Source: Melastoma dodecandrum (Eukaryota; Streptophyta; Magnoliopsida; Myrtales; Melastomataceae). Taken from it: a stretch of 64,000 nt of DNA. The position numbers were made by a program, and so were the translations under genes. This document shows positions 34,543 through 47,696 of the stretch, piece by piece. The stretch covers positions 2,542,001-2,606,000 of the forward strand of contig JARUPY010000465.1 in assembly GCA_029817715.1 (NCBI GenBank), given 5' to 3'. The stretch's first letter is position 1, and each line of letters begins with the position of its first letter. The notes below the pieces were generated by a model, which saw only the letters and a program-made list of their open reading frames with translations, searched no databases and was not told the origin of the DNA.

Positions 34543-37227
34543 ATCCCGAAGGAGGAAGACTCACATCGGTAAATGATCATTCAACAGGTAAACTCAATTT
34601 ATACCTTCGGATGAAGAATAATTATGGTCTCTTATGGATTGGGAATTAACTCATTAGCCTTCCTCTACACCAATTATCTGTGAATCCGAATGTGAATGGG
34701 ATGAAATCCTTTTCACATTTCTCTTATGTTGTTTGTGTCTTATTTACTGGGTGCTCTGCTGAGCCCGTGGAATAACAAGCGGAGACACGCTTTTAGAACT
34801 CGTGTTCCCCCTGTTAGATAGGTAAGCACGAACGATGGTCCGTGTCCGGACCTAATAGATGACTGATTATGTTGGTGTGCTCCTATACAATGGACGAAGC
34901 TTGTTGGCGAAACAGATGCAGTATCTCAGCAGCCTGACCGGCGTCAATTGCGCTGGCCTAGTGGCCGCGAATTGGTATCTGCTGGGCGCTGCCTGAAACC
35001 AGAACGCTGGTGTTTTTGGGGGGGGGGGCGCGTTCGGCCTCGGCCCTCGAGCAAAGAGGCTGGATTTTCTGTTGGGCCAAGTTATTATGGGCTTCAAAGT
35101 CCAAGAATGATCTGCATTTTTTATATTGCGTTATTTCTAACTCACACGTGTCCGAAATGCAGCGGTCTAATTCTAATGTCGGTCCAATCCAAGAGCTGGT
35201 GTGGAGTCGTAAATTAAGAATGAAATAGGAAAAGTCACTTTTGGCGCCGATCCGGGTGGAGTCGAAATTGATATTCCCGCCCATTTGGGGGGGAGGGGGA
35301 ATATGAGGAGTGTCCCAGAAACCCCCGCCTTAAACCTAAGCGAATATAATAAATAAATAAATAAAAAATGTCGAACGTGGGGGTTTGGGATTGGACAAAT
35401 CCCACCGAAATTTACATTCTCCTTTTGTTTCCTTTTTTTTTTCTTTGCCCTTCAAGTTTGTCCTCCTGTGTAAACCTTAAACCCTAAGGCCCTGTTTGGC
35501 ATTCGTAATCTAGTCATTTTCTGTTAACCAAAAAAAAAAAAATCTAGTCATTTTCTTTTTCCCACTTCTTGTTTTCGTTTTTATAAATTTGAAAATAAAT
35601 TCATCCTTTCTAATAACTTCATGTGTAAAAACGTCGTTCCAGATATTTTATATCTATTCAATAATTCTATTTATTGATCAATATAATTATATAAATCCAC
35701 AAGTAATAAGCAATAATTTTATATAATATGCTGGCCCCAAATTATATAATCATTACTTAAGATAAAATTTATGAACTAAAACAATATGAGCATTCATAAA
35801 TAATTTACAAAGAAAATCGTAAAATATATTCATATTTTTTAATTTATTAGAATAACCGTGTCACTTAATATGTCGGGATAAAAAAGACGCAGTTCGTTCT
35901 CAATCAGGCTACAGGGGAAGTAGACAATGGCAGGGTTGGGAACCGCAACTTTCACACACTTTAAAAAAATTTCTCAATATATGTCCAGATAAAAGATGCG
36001 GTGCACAACATGCGATCGTGGACCTCGTCTTCTTTGTAAATTCAGTGGTGTTTTGTAATTTTTTTTTTCAAAATTAACCGTATTTTAATATAAATGTACA
36101 AATTTGGGTGGAGTGGGTTTATTCTACCCGAGAATATACGAAGATGTTTGAACACAATTTCTTATCGAAAGCAGAATGAATTTCCAAAAATGTGTTTTCT
36201 TTTAACAAGGAACACGTTTCTTTCGTAAATCTAGAAAAATGAGGATAGAAAACGGGATTAGTCTTCGGACAACAACCAATAATTTTGATGTGTGTGTGTT
36301 TTTTTTTTCCTTTTTTAAACAAATACCTACCTACCCATCTCCAGAAACACCCACATTTATTATTATTATTTATTATTTTTAATCTCCTTTGTAGGATCGT
36401 ACTTGTTCGGTCTCCCTCCTCCATCACTAAATTACTTACTACCCCCCCACCACCAGGGGGTCTGCATCAGCAATAGCTTTCAGTCCCCGATCTTCTTCTT
36501 CCTTACTCGCAGTGGGCTTCATCTTCTTCTTAACCAAGATAAAAAAGGACCCCCTTTTTTTCCCTTTTGGGATTCGGTCTCCTCCGATCTAGAACGTGAA
36601 TTCGTTGATTTATAGTCAACACGTAAAAAAAAATTATCTACTTTTCATCACTGATTAAGGGGTCAACACGTAAATTTGTCTTCCCTTCTTTTTAAAAGAA
36701 ATAATAAACAAGAAGAACCTTTAAGAACAAAAAACAACAAACTATGCATGCACATAGGATGCCGAAGAACACGTCGTCACTGCTGACGAGGAATTGCTGT
36801 CTGAAACGTTTCGTATGGATCAGAAAACCCGCGTTACGAGGCCCCCCCCACCCCCAAAAATTCCCATTCCCAGCCACTTGAAAGATTTTCCCATTAACAT
36901 TTCTTTTTGGGTGGCTGCTGCCCATTTCTCTTCCAAAAAAAAACACAAGAGTTCAGTCATTCATTCATTCATTCGATTTGATGACAAGCCCTCCCTCTCA
37001 CCGTCACCCACAGATACAAAATACAACCCCCCCAAATAATAATAATAATAATAATAATAATACAGCAAAACTACAACACCCACAACTCTCTAACTATCAC
37101 AAAATATTACATACTAATTATTCCTCTTTTTTCAGCAGCATATTCCCTAGAAAACCACCCCACAGCCATAAAAAAAAAGACAAGGGAAGAGAAACATCGG
37201 TGGGGCGGGCGTGGGGGTGGAGGGTAT
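34543..37227. other. intergenic between F-box gene and SMR6
   Basis: No gene is supported. Simple repeats include a TAAA run at about 35346-35368, a TTA-type run near 36355-36380 and an ATTC run near 36956-36975. The last kilobase probably includes the 3' untranslated region of the minus-strand SMR6 gene. Confidence 0.5.
37035..37061. repeat. (AAT)9 microsatellite
   Basis: A pure trinucleotide run about 170 bp downstream of the SMR6 stop codon, probably in its 3' untranslated region. Likely polymorphic. Confidence 0.8.
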
Positions 37228-37509
37228 CTAACAATTGGCCCGCTCCAAATGGTACTTGAAAACCGACTCCAGGTCCGGCGGATTAAAGAACTCCCTCGGC
37301 GGATAGAAAACGACGGTCGCAGACGGCCGTCGCTTCCTGGGGGCGGGAGGGCAGGGGAGACGCTCCGGTATCCTGGAATCCTTGGACGTGGGGGTGGTAG
37401 GGGCCGACAACGACACGCCCTCCTCTCTTCCTCCTCCTCCTCCTCCGCGTCTGGAGCGGGTGGAGATGGGCTTGAGTGAGGGATGGGGGTGCGTCTTGGA
37501 GAACCCCAT
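37228..37509 (-). CDS. SMR6: SIAMESE-related cyclin-dependent kinase inhibitor (SMR6-like)
   Basis: A small intronless gene of 93 codons. SIAMESE-related proteins bind CDK-cyclin complexes and promote exit from mitosis and endoreduplication. The family motifs are present in order: a Gly/Arg-rich N-terminal half starting MGFSK, then [20 protein letters not shown] (TPTS...IP and CPPAPRK), then [13 protein letters not shown] (FFxPPDLE). The MGFSK start and motif order fit Arabidopsis SMR6 (At5g40460). A Gly run (six) sits at about residues 22-27. The position beside the RNI-like gene and NUP210 supports the same ancestral neighbourhood. Confidence 0.88.
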   Translation of the reverse strand: MGFSKTHPHPSLKPISTRSRRGGGGGGREEGVSLSAPTTPTSKDSRIPERLPCPPAPRKRRPSATVVFYPPREFFNPPDLESVFKYHLERANC

Positions 37510-40500
37510 TTTTGCTATTTCTAAGAGCGGTGGAGGGAGAGGAAGAGGGAGGGAAAGGGGGGGGATCTCGGAGAAAATCGAAAAAGGTAAAGAGGGCTGC
37601 GGGGGAGAGGGGCTTTTTTATTTATTTATTTTAATAGATATAAATTAAAAGGGGGAAGAAGGAAGGGGGGGGGAGGGTGGTTTTGGCGGGAATTTTCGCA
37701 ACGGCTCTTTTTCCCGCGCCCCTCCCCTCTTCCCCTTTCCTTACCTTTCAAGTAAATTTTATTACAGAATCATACGACCCGCGTCCAGTTGGCTACTCTC
37801 TTTTTTCTTCAATTATTATTATTATTATAATAATTTTTTGGGTACCCTTTTCCTCCCCAACTTTCGAGGTTTACTTTTTCAGTATCCTGAACCTGACCAG
37901 AAATATTTCGTCCCCCGGACAACATAAATAAATAACAATGATGATCATAATAGACACCTGGTACGTCAAAATAATACACACAGGTGAAAAATCCCCGTGT
38001 CACGTGGGTTCGTAAGTAGCCTAGCCGTCGTCATATCCGCCCGGGCCCCCCGTTACTGGGCCTTTTTTGGGCTCCTCCTCAGGCACATTGTGAAAAACGC
38101 TGTCCACATCGGATTGGGCCGTGGATAATCGGGCCTTGCTTCCTCCTCGTTAGGCATCCTAATTCCATGAATGTTTCCTCCATCCATCATCATCATACAA
38201 AATAACCCGTTTTCCTAACACCGAAGAAGATCGGAACTAGAACGAGACGACTACCATCGTGCGAAAAGACGCTCCTGCGCTGTAGCTCCGGCCGGTATCG
38301 TCGTTCATCAAATGAAGGGTAAGTCTCGTCATTGAGAAAAGAAGAAAATGGGAGGAAATGAGTTGGAAGGAGAGGGGGGGGGGGACCAACTTCCTTTTTT
38401 AATATCGCCAACCGAAAGACAACAACGATCGACCCAGGAATTTCGGCTTTTTGAATATTCCCCCACCATAAGATTTCGTATCGAGGAACCTCTCGATTGT
38501 CAAGATCCTTTGGGTTTGTTCTAATTTTGGGTGTTGGATTTGTGATAATCTTTCCCCAAAAGTATGATGATGGGAGGATATGTGTCAGTTAAAAACAGTT
38601 AAAAAGACATTGACTGATGCGGCGGCTTAGTCAATTTGGTCGGTTAGTCTCCTAGAATTAGGGTTCTTTCAAGCCTATGATATTATTAAAGTATTTCATT
38701 TTTTTCACTTTTCTAAAATTTTGGAATCATCCCTTTGGGAAAACCGAATATGACCAAATAATACCATAAACAAATATCTTAAATATTTTGCCTGTCAAAG
38801 TTGCAAGGGAACGAGAGATATCTTATATTAAAAGGGTACAGATATCAGATATATGGTCAGAAGAACAGTGAACTGGATAGAAGATAATGTGATCGAAGGC
38901 CTCCCCATTTTCTTTGTTTTTGTTTTTATTTTTTTGATTCTCCTTGTTGTGTTCCGAGAAGAGAAGAGGGGTTCTTCGATCATGAATGTTTCCCTTCGCT
39001 TTTTGACGTACGAGTTTAGTCACAAGAAAAAAAGAGAAAAAAATAAGAGGAAAAAGAGATAGGAAGGGAAACAATGATGAACCAAAACAACAACACATAA
39101 AATTCTCAACCACGATCCATCATCATCCCTTAATTTAATCATCTCCCAAAACACCGTCAATTCTCCCCTCACCACAACAACGAAACCCGACCGTCGATTC
39201 TCCCACGAAACACGGCGTCATACAACACACCATAATATCGTCCACATACATCATCGAAATGGGATCATGGTCATGGGACCAAATTCATCATCCGGCATTC
39301 GCCCATCCCCTCCGAAAGTATTCGAATCCACCCCCGACGATATTACCATTTGAACAAATTTTGAAAACGTTTGTCGGAAGCGGGGACATGGAAGGGTGGG
39401 TGGATTAATTCCATTTCTCTCGTTGAGTCCTCACTGTTTTGTTCTCCATTTGCAGGAAACTATTATCGACACGCCTTCCAAAAAACAAACTCAGGTGTCA
39501 CGGCCCTCTCGACCCCAATCAATTTCTGCCGTCGATTCCTTTTTCCCTTACTTTTCTGGTCGGACAATTATTACGAGTAGTTCTGAACAGGTTCTCTTTT
39601 CTCGACAGTGTGTTCTTTGTGCTTGTACGAACAGAGAAAACAAAATGAAACCAAACTGTTCCCGAAATTTCAAAAAGAGGGCAAATTCGATGGGGGTGGA
39701 TGTTACAATTTCTGGATCGGATCTGATTTGTCTGTCCCAAATATCAAGTAGCTGGCTGGCTCTTTTTTCTGTTTCACCCTTTTCTAGAATTATTAATTTT
39801 ATATTGGAGTACAGGATGAAGAGGGTTTCCAAGGACAAATCGGGTTAAAGCTAAAATAGTATCTAAAATTATTCCAAAAGACGTAACGTCAGGGTGCGGC
39901 GGATTCCGTGATTCTGTACATGGCTAAATAATAGTTTACATATGTTTAGCGAAATCGATGGTCATGACGGGGCGGTACAATCGTGTCATTCCTGATTGTT
40001 CACACAAAACTTATTGACCCGCTAGGGAGCCCCGTGGTCTGTTCATATCTCTAATAATCTCGGAATGCAATGTTAATTACAGGGAGTGTGGCCAGTCGAA
40101 GAGGGCTCGCATAATGGCCGACTTGGGGTTCTCTCGATGATGATCGGAAAAGGATATGCAGCCGTCGGTACCACCAAACATATATTCAGCGACGACTTGC
40201 ATCGAAACATTCAGTGTATCGGGTTCAAGTTGCTTTATGCGATAAAGCGGGAGCCCGTGCGTGATAAAGGCTAAGATGACCCGTGATTATAAGTTTCTGT
40301 GATGATGATACTCCATCAACATCCATTTTCTTATAATTTCTTCGAAAAGCAAGTATGTGAAGTCATGAGTGCACACTCATTCGTCGGCTCCGGCCCATCC
40401 GCCTCGGGACGAACTCCGAATATATTTGTCGACGCTGCTCCACTACACGAAATGTCTTTATATACTCATGTTGGAAGCCGACCTACTCTTTTCATTACAA

Positions 40501-40649
40501 CGCCGATCACTTCGCTTTATCTTCCGTTACAGCCTTTGTTTCTAAACAAAAATTACCCTTCAGATCAAACAATAGGGATTGAAATGGATTTCTCTTTCCA
40601 TCTCAAGACATCAAAACAGTTCGAAAGAATCCAAAGGAAACCCTGAAGT
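37510..40649. other. intergenic between SMR6 and the LOB-domain gene
   Basis: The first 200 bp is the probable leader and promoter of SMR6 (minus strand). The rest holds only short open frames with no family resemblance, including several near 39370-39850 and 40086-40646 that I do not call genes. An ATT-type run lies near 37813-37832. Confidence 0.5.
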
Positions 40650-40734
40650 CTTTGTTCTGCTCGGCCTCCACCTCTTCTTCATCTTCTTCTCCCTTGCAGG
40701 CGTTGAATTTCGAAGGTTTTAGAGGCTCTTTCAG

Positions 40735-40921
40735 GTAAATACTTAGGGAAAACGATATTCGATCGTATCATTAGCCACAAAACAACATTTTATTTATCTT
40801 TGCCTGTTTCTATGTAAACCGAATTCGTCTTAAGCTGTTGGTCTTTGGACTTGCCATGGAATTCGATGTTAATCGTAACTATATCCTTTTATGACTTACC
40901 ATGATTAAATGATAGTTACAG
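40735..40921 (+). other. intron in the 5' leader of the LOB-domain gene
   Basis: TTTCAG/GTAAATAC at 40734/40735 and GTTACAG/CACCGG at 40921/40922 would remove 187 bp between a noncoding first exon and the exon that opens with the start codon at 40936. Inferred from splice signals only. Confidence 0.5.
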
Positions 40922-40935
40922 CACCGGCATAACAA

Positions 40936-41475
40936 ATGGCCTCCTCAAGTTCAAGCAGCGGTGGCTACTCGGGCTCGCCCTGCGCGGCGTGCAAATTCCT
41001 TCGGAGAAAGTGCCTCCCCGATTGCATCTTTGGCCCGTACTTTCCCCCCGAGGAACCCCAGAAGTTTGCGAATGTCCACAAGATCTTCGGGGCGAGCAAC
41101 GTGAGCAAGCTCCTCAACGAGGTCCTCCCACACCAACGTGAGGACACCGTCAACTCACTCGCCTATGAAGCCGAGACGAGGATAAAGGACCCAGTCTACG
41201 GCTGTGTGGGCGCAATCTCAGTCCTTCAGAGGCAGATCATGAGGCTCCAGAAGGAGCTCGATGTCACCAACGCCGATCTCGTTCGATATGCCTGCCGCGA
41301 AATGCCTGGGATACCCATGTCAGGAGCCGGCGGTCATCCATCCCTAATGAATGCCCCCTACCATGGCAAGAGCAGCGGTGATCTTCGTCCCAACCCGAAT
41401 ATCTACTACTATCCGCGGAGATATGATCGCGATGGTAATTACACAGGAGAGCAAGACGGGGGAGACGAGGAATGA
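40936..41475 (+). CDS. LBD25: LOB-domain transcription factor (LOB/LBD25-like, class I)
   Basis: A 179-codon nuclear DNA-binding protein of the LATERAL ORGAN BOUNDARIES family, which acts at organ boundaries and in lateral organ patterning. Residues 14-116 form the LOB domain: a zinc-binding CAACKFLRRKCLPDC (CX2CX6CX3C), the GAS block (PYFPPEEPQKFANVHKIFGA) and a coiled coil (LQRQIMRLQKELDVTNADLV). The P-G-C core in DPVYGCVGAI is intact. The sequence is close to LOB itself and its nearest paralogues. I prefer LBD25 because it lies next to an oleosin, as LBD25 does near OLEO4 in Arabidopsis as I recall, but LOB or another paralogue is possible. The C-terminal tail is short and Tyr/Asp/Gly-rich. 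Confidence 0.88.
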   Translation: MASSSSSSGGYSGSPCAACKFLRRKCLPDCIFGPYFPPEEPQKFANVHKIFGASNVSKLLNEVLPHQREDTVNSLAYEAETRIKDPVYGCVGAISVLQRQIMRLQKELDVTNADLVRYACREMPGIPMSGAGGHPSLMNAPYHGKSSGDLRPNPNIYYYPRRYDRDGNYTGEQDGGDEE

Positions 41476-44033
41476 GGATTTATGGTGTGCAATAGAGATT
41501 AAAGAGTGACTATTTAGGTTTTGGAAGAGAGTGATTTCATATTCTAAACACTCATAAAATATTTAGGGCATGCCACATGATGTACATAAACTGATCAAAA
41601 CGATGATGTATACAAATTTATATTATGTGTTATTCGGGAGTGCTTCCGTTTTCCTTGTACTCGGCTGCATATGCGATTACCGTTTCCGGCATGTATCGAA
41701 ACGGAGCAAAGGCATTCTTTCACGGGGTTCCTCGACGTGAATCTCGCTATTTCAAATGTCCATGCCCTCGAACAGGCGAAAGCGAGCAGGCATGTGCGGA
41801 TACGATTGTCGCCTGCCGGGGGGGGATCCGTTTTATCTTTTGTTTTAAGGTTAATTGTTTTCCAATAAAGTTGTCGAAGGATGATTTCTCTTTTATGGCC
41901 AGGACAAAGAAACAGTTATAATAACTAATTAAGGTTGGACTAAACTAAAGCAAGCACAGAGAATAGTGCGTTTCCGATATGCTATTTCTTCTTCTTTAAT
42001 TCTTTGCCTCTTGCTTTCGGCATGAAAAGGCTAAAATCTGCCTTCTTCTTCAACCCCCTTTCAGATTTAAAGGCTAACGATACATGAATATAGTTCCATT
42101 CGATCACCGATAGAGATTCGAAGGGACTTCGTCCGTTTAATCCGGGTCTTCATAGCACACACGTCGAAGACGCGTGGACGTCGGCAGAAAGCGTGATCGA
42201 GAGGCCACATCAAACAATCAAACTGACTAAAGATAGGGAAAAAGGAGGGGGTAGGGATGGGCGTTCGTCTAAATTCGACATGAGTGAGTTGAAATGCAAG
42301 TGAATGGTTATTAATTGTCTGCATATCGATGATGCCATTGTTAAAGGGTAAAAGAGAAATGGCAAGTTATGGGAGAGGACGTCAGAGTCAAGGATACTTC
42401 TTTGTCCGAGAATGGGGCCCGACAAGCCGTCCATTGCATCAAACGGGTCCCCCCAAAAGCTTACCCCCTCTTTCCCCTTTCCTTTTAGAAAAAAACAACA
42501 ACAAATTAAAATATATGAAAAAGCCTTTGATTGATGGGATGATTGTGTTGTGATGTTATTTCAGTCTCCCATGATTTCCCCGTGGAATTAAATGGACCCC
42601 AATCCATACCATACCTTTTAATACTTTTTGGGTTACATGTACACGACACGATATAAGATAAGTTCTAATTTAGTTTAACGTATTTTTTTCATGTAAACGG
42701 ATATGATACGTAAAATTAGACATATTTAAATACTTATATGCAATATTTTGTTCCAAATATCTTTTCACATTTGTCATTTTACAATTAAAGAAGAATGCTC
42801 CTTCATAAACTAACAAGATGCTTTAATATTTCTCTAATAAAAGCTACAAAATTTATCCCCACTGACAATTTCCTTTGAATTCTCCAAACAGACACACTAG
42901 TGATGAATTTTGGGGTGCAATATTGATAGAAGAAAGAGACAGTAATAATCACATACGTGCATATGTCAATAGTCAATTCGAACAAGTTGAACAAAATTAA
43001 CATTCTATTATCAAGATATTATCAATAAAGAAAAAAATCAAGAAGTTTGAATTTCATCTTATTATTGGACATCAAATATTGGTTAATGAGTTCTATCATC
43101 TTTTCTTGCAATGATGAAGTTTAAACAAAAGAAGATTCAAAATACTACTCAACTGCTAAGATTATCATAATGCTCGTAATAATCATTTATTGTTAAACAC
43201 ATCACGAGAGAAAAAAGGTTGTCGCAGATTTTATCAAATTTTAAAATTAAAAACTAATAACCTTAGTGAAATCTCCAGTAAATTAGGCATGAAGAACACT
43301 TAACTGATTTAAGTTATTTTTTAAAACATATTATGTCTTTTTGTGACTTTTGCTGTTATTTAGTCAAAATAGATTATTTAGCCCGAACGTAATGAACTTC
43401 TATAAAACATCCATATTTACTGCACCACATGTTGACGTATTTCTCGATTCCAAACGTAACTGATGGTCTAATTCGCTTGTTATTGACTTGGCATCGACTT
43501 AGAGATGCAGCATGAACATACGCAAATCTTTCCAAGTGGCACCAAATTTGCATCATGTACGAGAGAGTCATCTGTCGACACTGTGCTTTACTATTTTCTT
43601 ATATATTACCCTGTTCAAAATGTCCTCTTTTGTTGGCCTACATCGGGGGGGCGTCCAACAGTCTCAGACTGCCGAACAGAAAATGTGCCATGGTAGTCAA
43701 AGAATGAACATCATCCCTTTCATTTTCAATGTGAAACTGCGTTTCTCTCGGTGGTCGAAGATCTTACCCCAACCTTCGAAGAGCAATCAGTGTCCGAATC
43801 CACATCAACGTCCCCCCTACCGCGAAGTTTGAAGGCCTCCCTGCAAGCCTTATTTTGGTAGTTAATGGGCCTGGAGTAGGCCCACTGGGATTTTCTTGCA
43901 TAGGTTCGTGTCCTTGGCGGGCTTAATGGGCCTTCCATCTTCTTTCCGCCGACTCGTAGGTTTCAAACCCCTGTCCGCACCCCTTTCTGCACATCGTTCA
44001 TGTCCATCTGGTTGAGACAAATGGAGATGCAAC
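41476..44033. other. intergenic, AT-rich, no gene seen
   Basis: 3' flank of the LOB-domain gene, then very AT-rich DNA (about 42600-43400). No recognisable coding sequence or terminal-repeat element was found. Confidence 0.5.
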
Positions 44034-44108
44034 TTGTTCCTCATGCAGAGCGTCACCTCCCCATGCTAGCACCTACGTGTCCACCTCCCTTTCCTTCTAT
44101 AAATTTTT
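44034..44108 (+). promoter_or_regulatory. oleosin promoter elements
   Basis: Within 180 bp of the oleosin start codon are two RY-like words (CATGCAG at about 44042, CATGCTAG at about 44062), an abscisic-acid-response-element-type ACGTGTC at 44075-44081, and a TATA box CTATAAAT at about 44098. RY plus ABRE is the arrangement expected for seed-maturation genes under ABI3/FUS3-type and bZIP control. The assignment is by motif only. Confidence 0.6.
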
Positions 44109-44216
44109 TATTACTCCCCATGGCCAAATCTTCGACCCTCGCCCACCCACCATCTCCATCCTCTGTTTCTCGTTTATCCTCTTCGAATAGCAATATCACC
44201 CCGAGAAGGAAACGCC

Positions 44217-44732
44217 ATGGCGGAGCGTGAGCGCGAGCGCGAGAGACTCGCGGCGGAGCGGGGAGAACGCCCCCACCAGCTTCAGGTACACCCCCGCTAC
44301 GACGCGGGCATCAAGGGCATAATGCCGGAGAAGGGCCCCTCTGCCTCCAAGGTCCTGGCGGTGCTCGCCATGCTCCCTGCCGGAGGGACCCTCCTCGCAC
44401 TCGCGGGGATCACCTTCTTCCTTTCGCTCGTCGGGCTCATGATCACCACCCCGATCTTCATCCTCTTCAGCCCAATCCTCGTCCCGGCCGCCATCACGGT
44501 TGGGCTGGCGGTGACAGGGTTCCTGACCTCAGGGGCGTTCGGGCTAACAGCGCTGTCTTCACTTTCCCGGGTGGCGAACTACGTAAGGCAGGCGACCGGG
44601 GTGACTCTGTCGCCAGAGCAGCTGGCGGAGCAGGCCAAGCGCCGGATGCAGGAGACTGCCGGGTTCGTGGGGCAGAAGACCAAGGAGGTTGGGCAGCAGA
44701 TACAGACCAAGGCCCAAGAAGGAAGGACTTGA
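44217..44732 (+). CDS. oleosin, seed oil-body structural protein
   Basis: An intronless gene of 171 codons. Oleosins coat seed lipid droplets and stop them fusing. The N-terminal arm is charged (MAERERERERLAAERGERP). A long hydrophobic hairpin runs from about residue 43 to 115. It contains the proline knot TPIFILFSPILVP, which fits PX5SPX3P. The C-terminal amphipathic arm is longer, as in high-molecular-weight (H) oleosins, and ends QQIQTKAQEGRT. The upstream RY and ABRE-like motifs fit seed expression. Its place in the cluster recalls OLEO2 (At5g40420). Confidence 0.95.
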   Translation: MAERERERERLAAERGERPHQLQVHPRYDAGIKGIMPEKGPSASKVLAVLAMLPAGGTLLALAGITFFLSLVGLMITTPIFILFSPILVPAAITVGLAVTGFLTSGAFGLTALSSLSRVANYVRQATGVTLSPEQLAEQAKRRMQETAGFVGQKTKEVGQQIQTKAQEGRT

Positions 44733-45194
44733 GAAATGAGAAATAAACACGGACATCTTCCTCGCCCTCTCTTTCAGTGAATAATGCTTTGGTGCTTCTA
44801 CTTTCATGTTTGTAAAACAGGAGATTGTCATTTTGTGCACCCTTTTCCTTGTAATGTTTTTCTTGCATGTCCCCCTTTTGTTTCCACCTTTCTGTATGAC
44901 ATAAAACTTTCCTATTATCCGGAATTAAAGTGTGGCAATTACTACTACACCTTTCTTTGATTATGTGACAGTACGGTGGGTATCTGACACGTAACCCATT
45001 TCCCGGTCCAACTGGGCCACTCTCCGAACCGGATACCGAACCGTTCCGACCAAAGTCATCGTCCCTTCTTTTTAGTTCTTCGTTAAGGAATCCCAGCTGA
45101 AAAGAACACCCTTTTCTCCCTAATCTATACATCTCCATCGTCGCCATCTTCGTCGTCTGCAATTTTGAGTTGCCCCGGAATTGGGTCTTCCCAG
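44733..45194. other. gap between oleosin and DUF1421 gene
   Basis: Oleosin 3' untranslated sequence and the promoter/leader of the DUF1421 gene. No further gene. Confidence 0.5.
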
Positions 45195-47696
45195 ATGAAC
45201 AGTTCCCACTACATGGACAAGCAGATAATGGATCTGGCTGCCTCTCCGATCACTTCCTCCGCATCGGTGTCCAACGACAAGGACTTTATCGACCTTGGGA
45301 CCCACCAGGACGCTGATCACGGTGTCGGCGGAGGCACGGCCACCGGAAGCGATAGGGACGGAGGTGTATTCGACGACCGCCTCGGAGGTAGGGAGGAGAT
45401 TGTCCCCAGTTACGATTTCCAGCCGCTTCGTGCCGCGAACTCGCTTCTGAAGACGAGCTCGATTACCGGAATCAGGGTAAAAGGGGTTTCTCGGGGATAT
45501 CGACCGCGGGGGTGGATTTTAGGGTGTGATTCATTGTTTCACTGTTTGCTTTGGACTGACGAATGTGGAAGGTGAAGCGTGAAGGAAGGAATTCATGGTT
45601 TGATTTTAGGCTGTTATTGATTGATTTTGGATTTTCCGATTGGTGAATTGAGCGATATGTGATGAAGTTGATCGATTTGCTATTGGCTTTGCTAGTTGAT
45701 TGAACTGGGGGAAGGTTCTTTGGCTTATGGGTGATCTTCTAAACTAGGTGGAGTCTCTGTCTTGGGATTGATTTCGGCGGATATAAGTGGAGTCAGTGTG
45801 AGTGGTCAATCATGTGATCTTTGCGAAGTATCCCTATGATGATCTCCTTGAGTTTGTACGATCTATTGTGGTCAGTACTGAACACATGTTTTTTATTGCC
45901 TAAGGGTAGTTTGATGTGGCGCTGGCAATCATCTTGGGTGTCCTTTTCCTGGCATTTTCATGAATGTGGTTCGCCTTTATTTACTCAGTGCAAGTTATAG
46001 CTTTCGTGTTGCGAGGGGGACTTCCATTTTTTAGCATGTGGAACTGTTGGCGATTCTTGTAAACCCAAGCTGATGGATGCTTTGCCAGCTTAGATGGATG
46101 AGAGGGTCTTGGGTTTTAAATCTAGATTGCTTTGATTTTATCCACAGAATAGTTGCCGGATAGACCATGTAGAAGTTAAAAGCTAGTTACTGTTGTCATG
46201 GGGATATGATTGTCGACTTTCTGACACCTTCTTCATTGGCTTTGCAGCATTACAGTTCTTTGGATTCCTTTGAACCTGCAAAAGTTATCGTGGAGAAGGA
46301 TAACCATACCATGGATACTGCACTGCTGCTTGAAATCGATCGGACCATGAAAATGCATACCGATAACCTGCTACATGCATTAGAAGGAGTCAGTGCCAGG
46401 TTGACACAGCTGGAAACTAGGGCCCGTAATCTTGAGAATTCAGTTGACGACTTGAAGGTATCTGTAAGAAACATTCACGGGAGCTCAGATGGTAAAACGA
46501 GGCATTTGGAGAACATCCTCAAAGAGGTCAGCCACTTATTATTATACTTTCATCATTGCTGTTGATGCCGTGTTGCTTACAGCTGCTGGGTTTCATCCCT
46601 CGGTTGTACGTAGGTGCAAACAGGTGTTCAGGCCATAAAAGACAAGCAAGAGATATTGGAAACTCACTTTCAAATGGCGAAAGTTTGCGTTCCCCCTGCT
46701 GCTCCACCGACAGACGCATTGAAGACCGCCGAAGCCTGGCAGTCATCACCACCCCTCCCTTCTCAACCTCCTCCACAGTCATTGCCTGTACTGTCGATCC
46801 CTAATGCTCCACCAACACCTTCTGTTCCCCAACCAAATCTGAACCCGGCTTTGGCCCAAGTTCCAAGTCAGTTCCCTACTCAACAAGTTTTTCCCGCTTC
46901 TCAACGGGAGCCGTATTTCCAGCAGCCCAGTCATGGTCAAAACCAAGAAGCCCCAACCCAGCATCAGCCAAATCCACTTGCGCTGGCCCAGATGACACAT
47001 CCTTCACCTGCTGTGCCACCGCCTCACCAGCAATACCCGCCTCATTCTCAGCCCCTGTATCCTCCCCCAGCTCACCCATCACAGCCTCATCAGAGTGGTC
47101 CTCCAATGCCTTCACCTCAATCACAGCTCAGTCACCATGCTGAAGAAGGGTCGTATCCTCCACATCAAACCTTTCACCCAAACTTGCCGCAATCTGCATC
47201 ACAATCACCTACTGGACCACCTCCTCCTTCCCAGCAGTATTATGGGACTGGCCCCCAGATGTATGACCAACCTCCTCCACCACGATCAAGCTCGGGATAT
47301 TCCACTGGGTATGGTCTCCCATCTGGTCCTATTGAGCCATCTTATGGCAGTGGTTCCCAGTATGGCAGTAGCTCCCCAATGAAGTCTCAGCAGCATCCAC
47401 AGGGTGGGGCCATGGGTAGCGTCTATCCGCAACTGCCCACTGCTCAGGTCCTGCCTCATGCTCTACCTACCGCCTCTGCCGTGAGCAGCGGGTCAGGCTC
47501 TGCCGGATTGGGGAACAGGGTCCCCATTGACGATGTAGTAGACAAAGTTACAAGCATGGGGTTCTCAAGAGACCAGGTGAGGGCCACCGTCAGGAGGCTG
47601 ACAGATAATGGTCAGGCTGTCGATTTGAACATAGTGCTGGACAAGCTGATGAACGATTCGGATGTCCAACCTCCTAGAGTTTGGTTCGGACGGTAG
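45195..47696 (+). CDS. DUF1421 proline/glutamine-rich protein
   Basis: A plant-specific protein of unknown biochemical role. Three exons (45195-45476, 46248-46526, 46614-47696) join in phase to 547 aa. The start is the ATG before NSSHYMDKQIMDLAASP, which matches the usual family start; an upstream in-frame stretch has no ATG. Exon 2 encodes a coiled coil (EIDRTMKMHTDNLLHALEGV then LTQLETRARNLENSVDDLKV). Exon 3 is a long Pro/Gln/Ser/Tyr-rich, probably disordered region. It ends with a small UBA-like DUF1421 domain (IDDVVDKVTSMGFSRDQVRA then VRRLTDNGQAVDLNIVLDKL). It resembles At5g14540 and At3g01560. The first intron is long (771 bp) and near the 5' end. Confidence 0.9.

Noticed and set aside
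39370..40650. Several overlapping frames of 60-150 codons
   Set aside because: There is no recognised domain, no consistent splice structure and no codon bias. They look like chance frames in promoter DNA of the LOB-domain gene.
45165..45194. Upstream start for the DUF1421 protein
   Set aside because: The open frame begins with TTG, not ATG. The family start (MNSSHYMDKQ-type) is the ATG at 45195.
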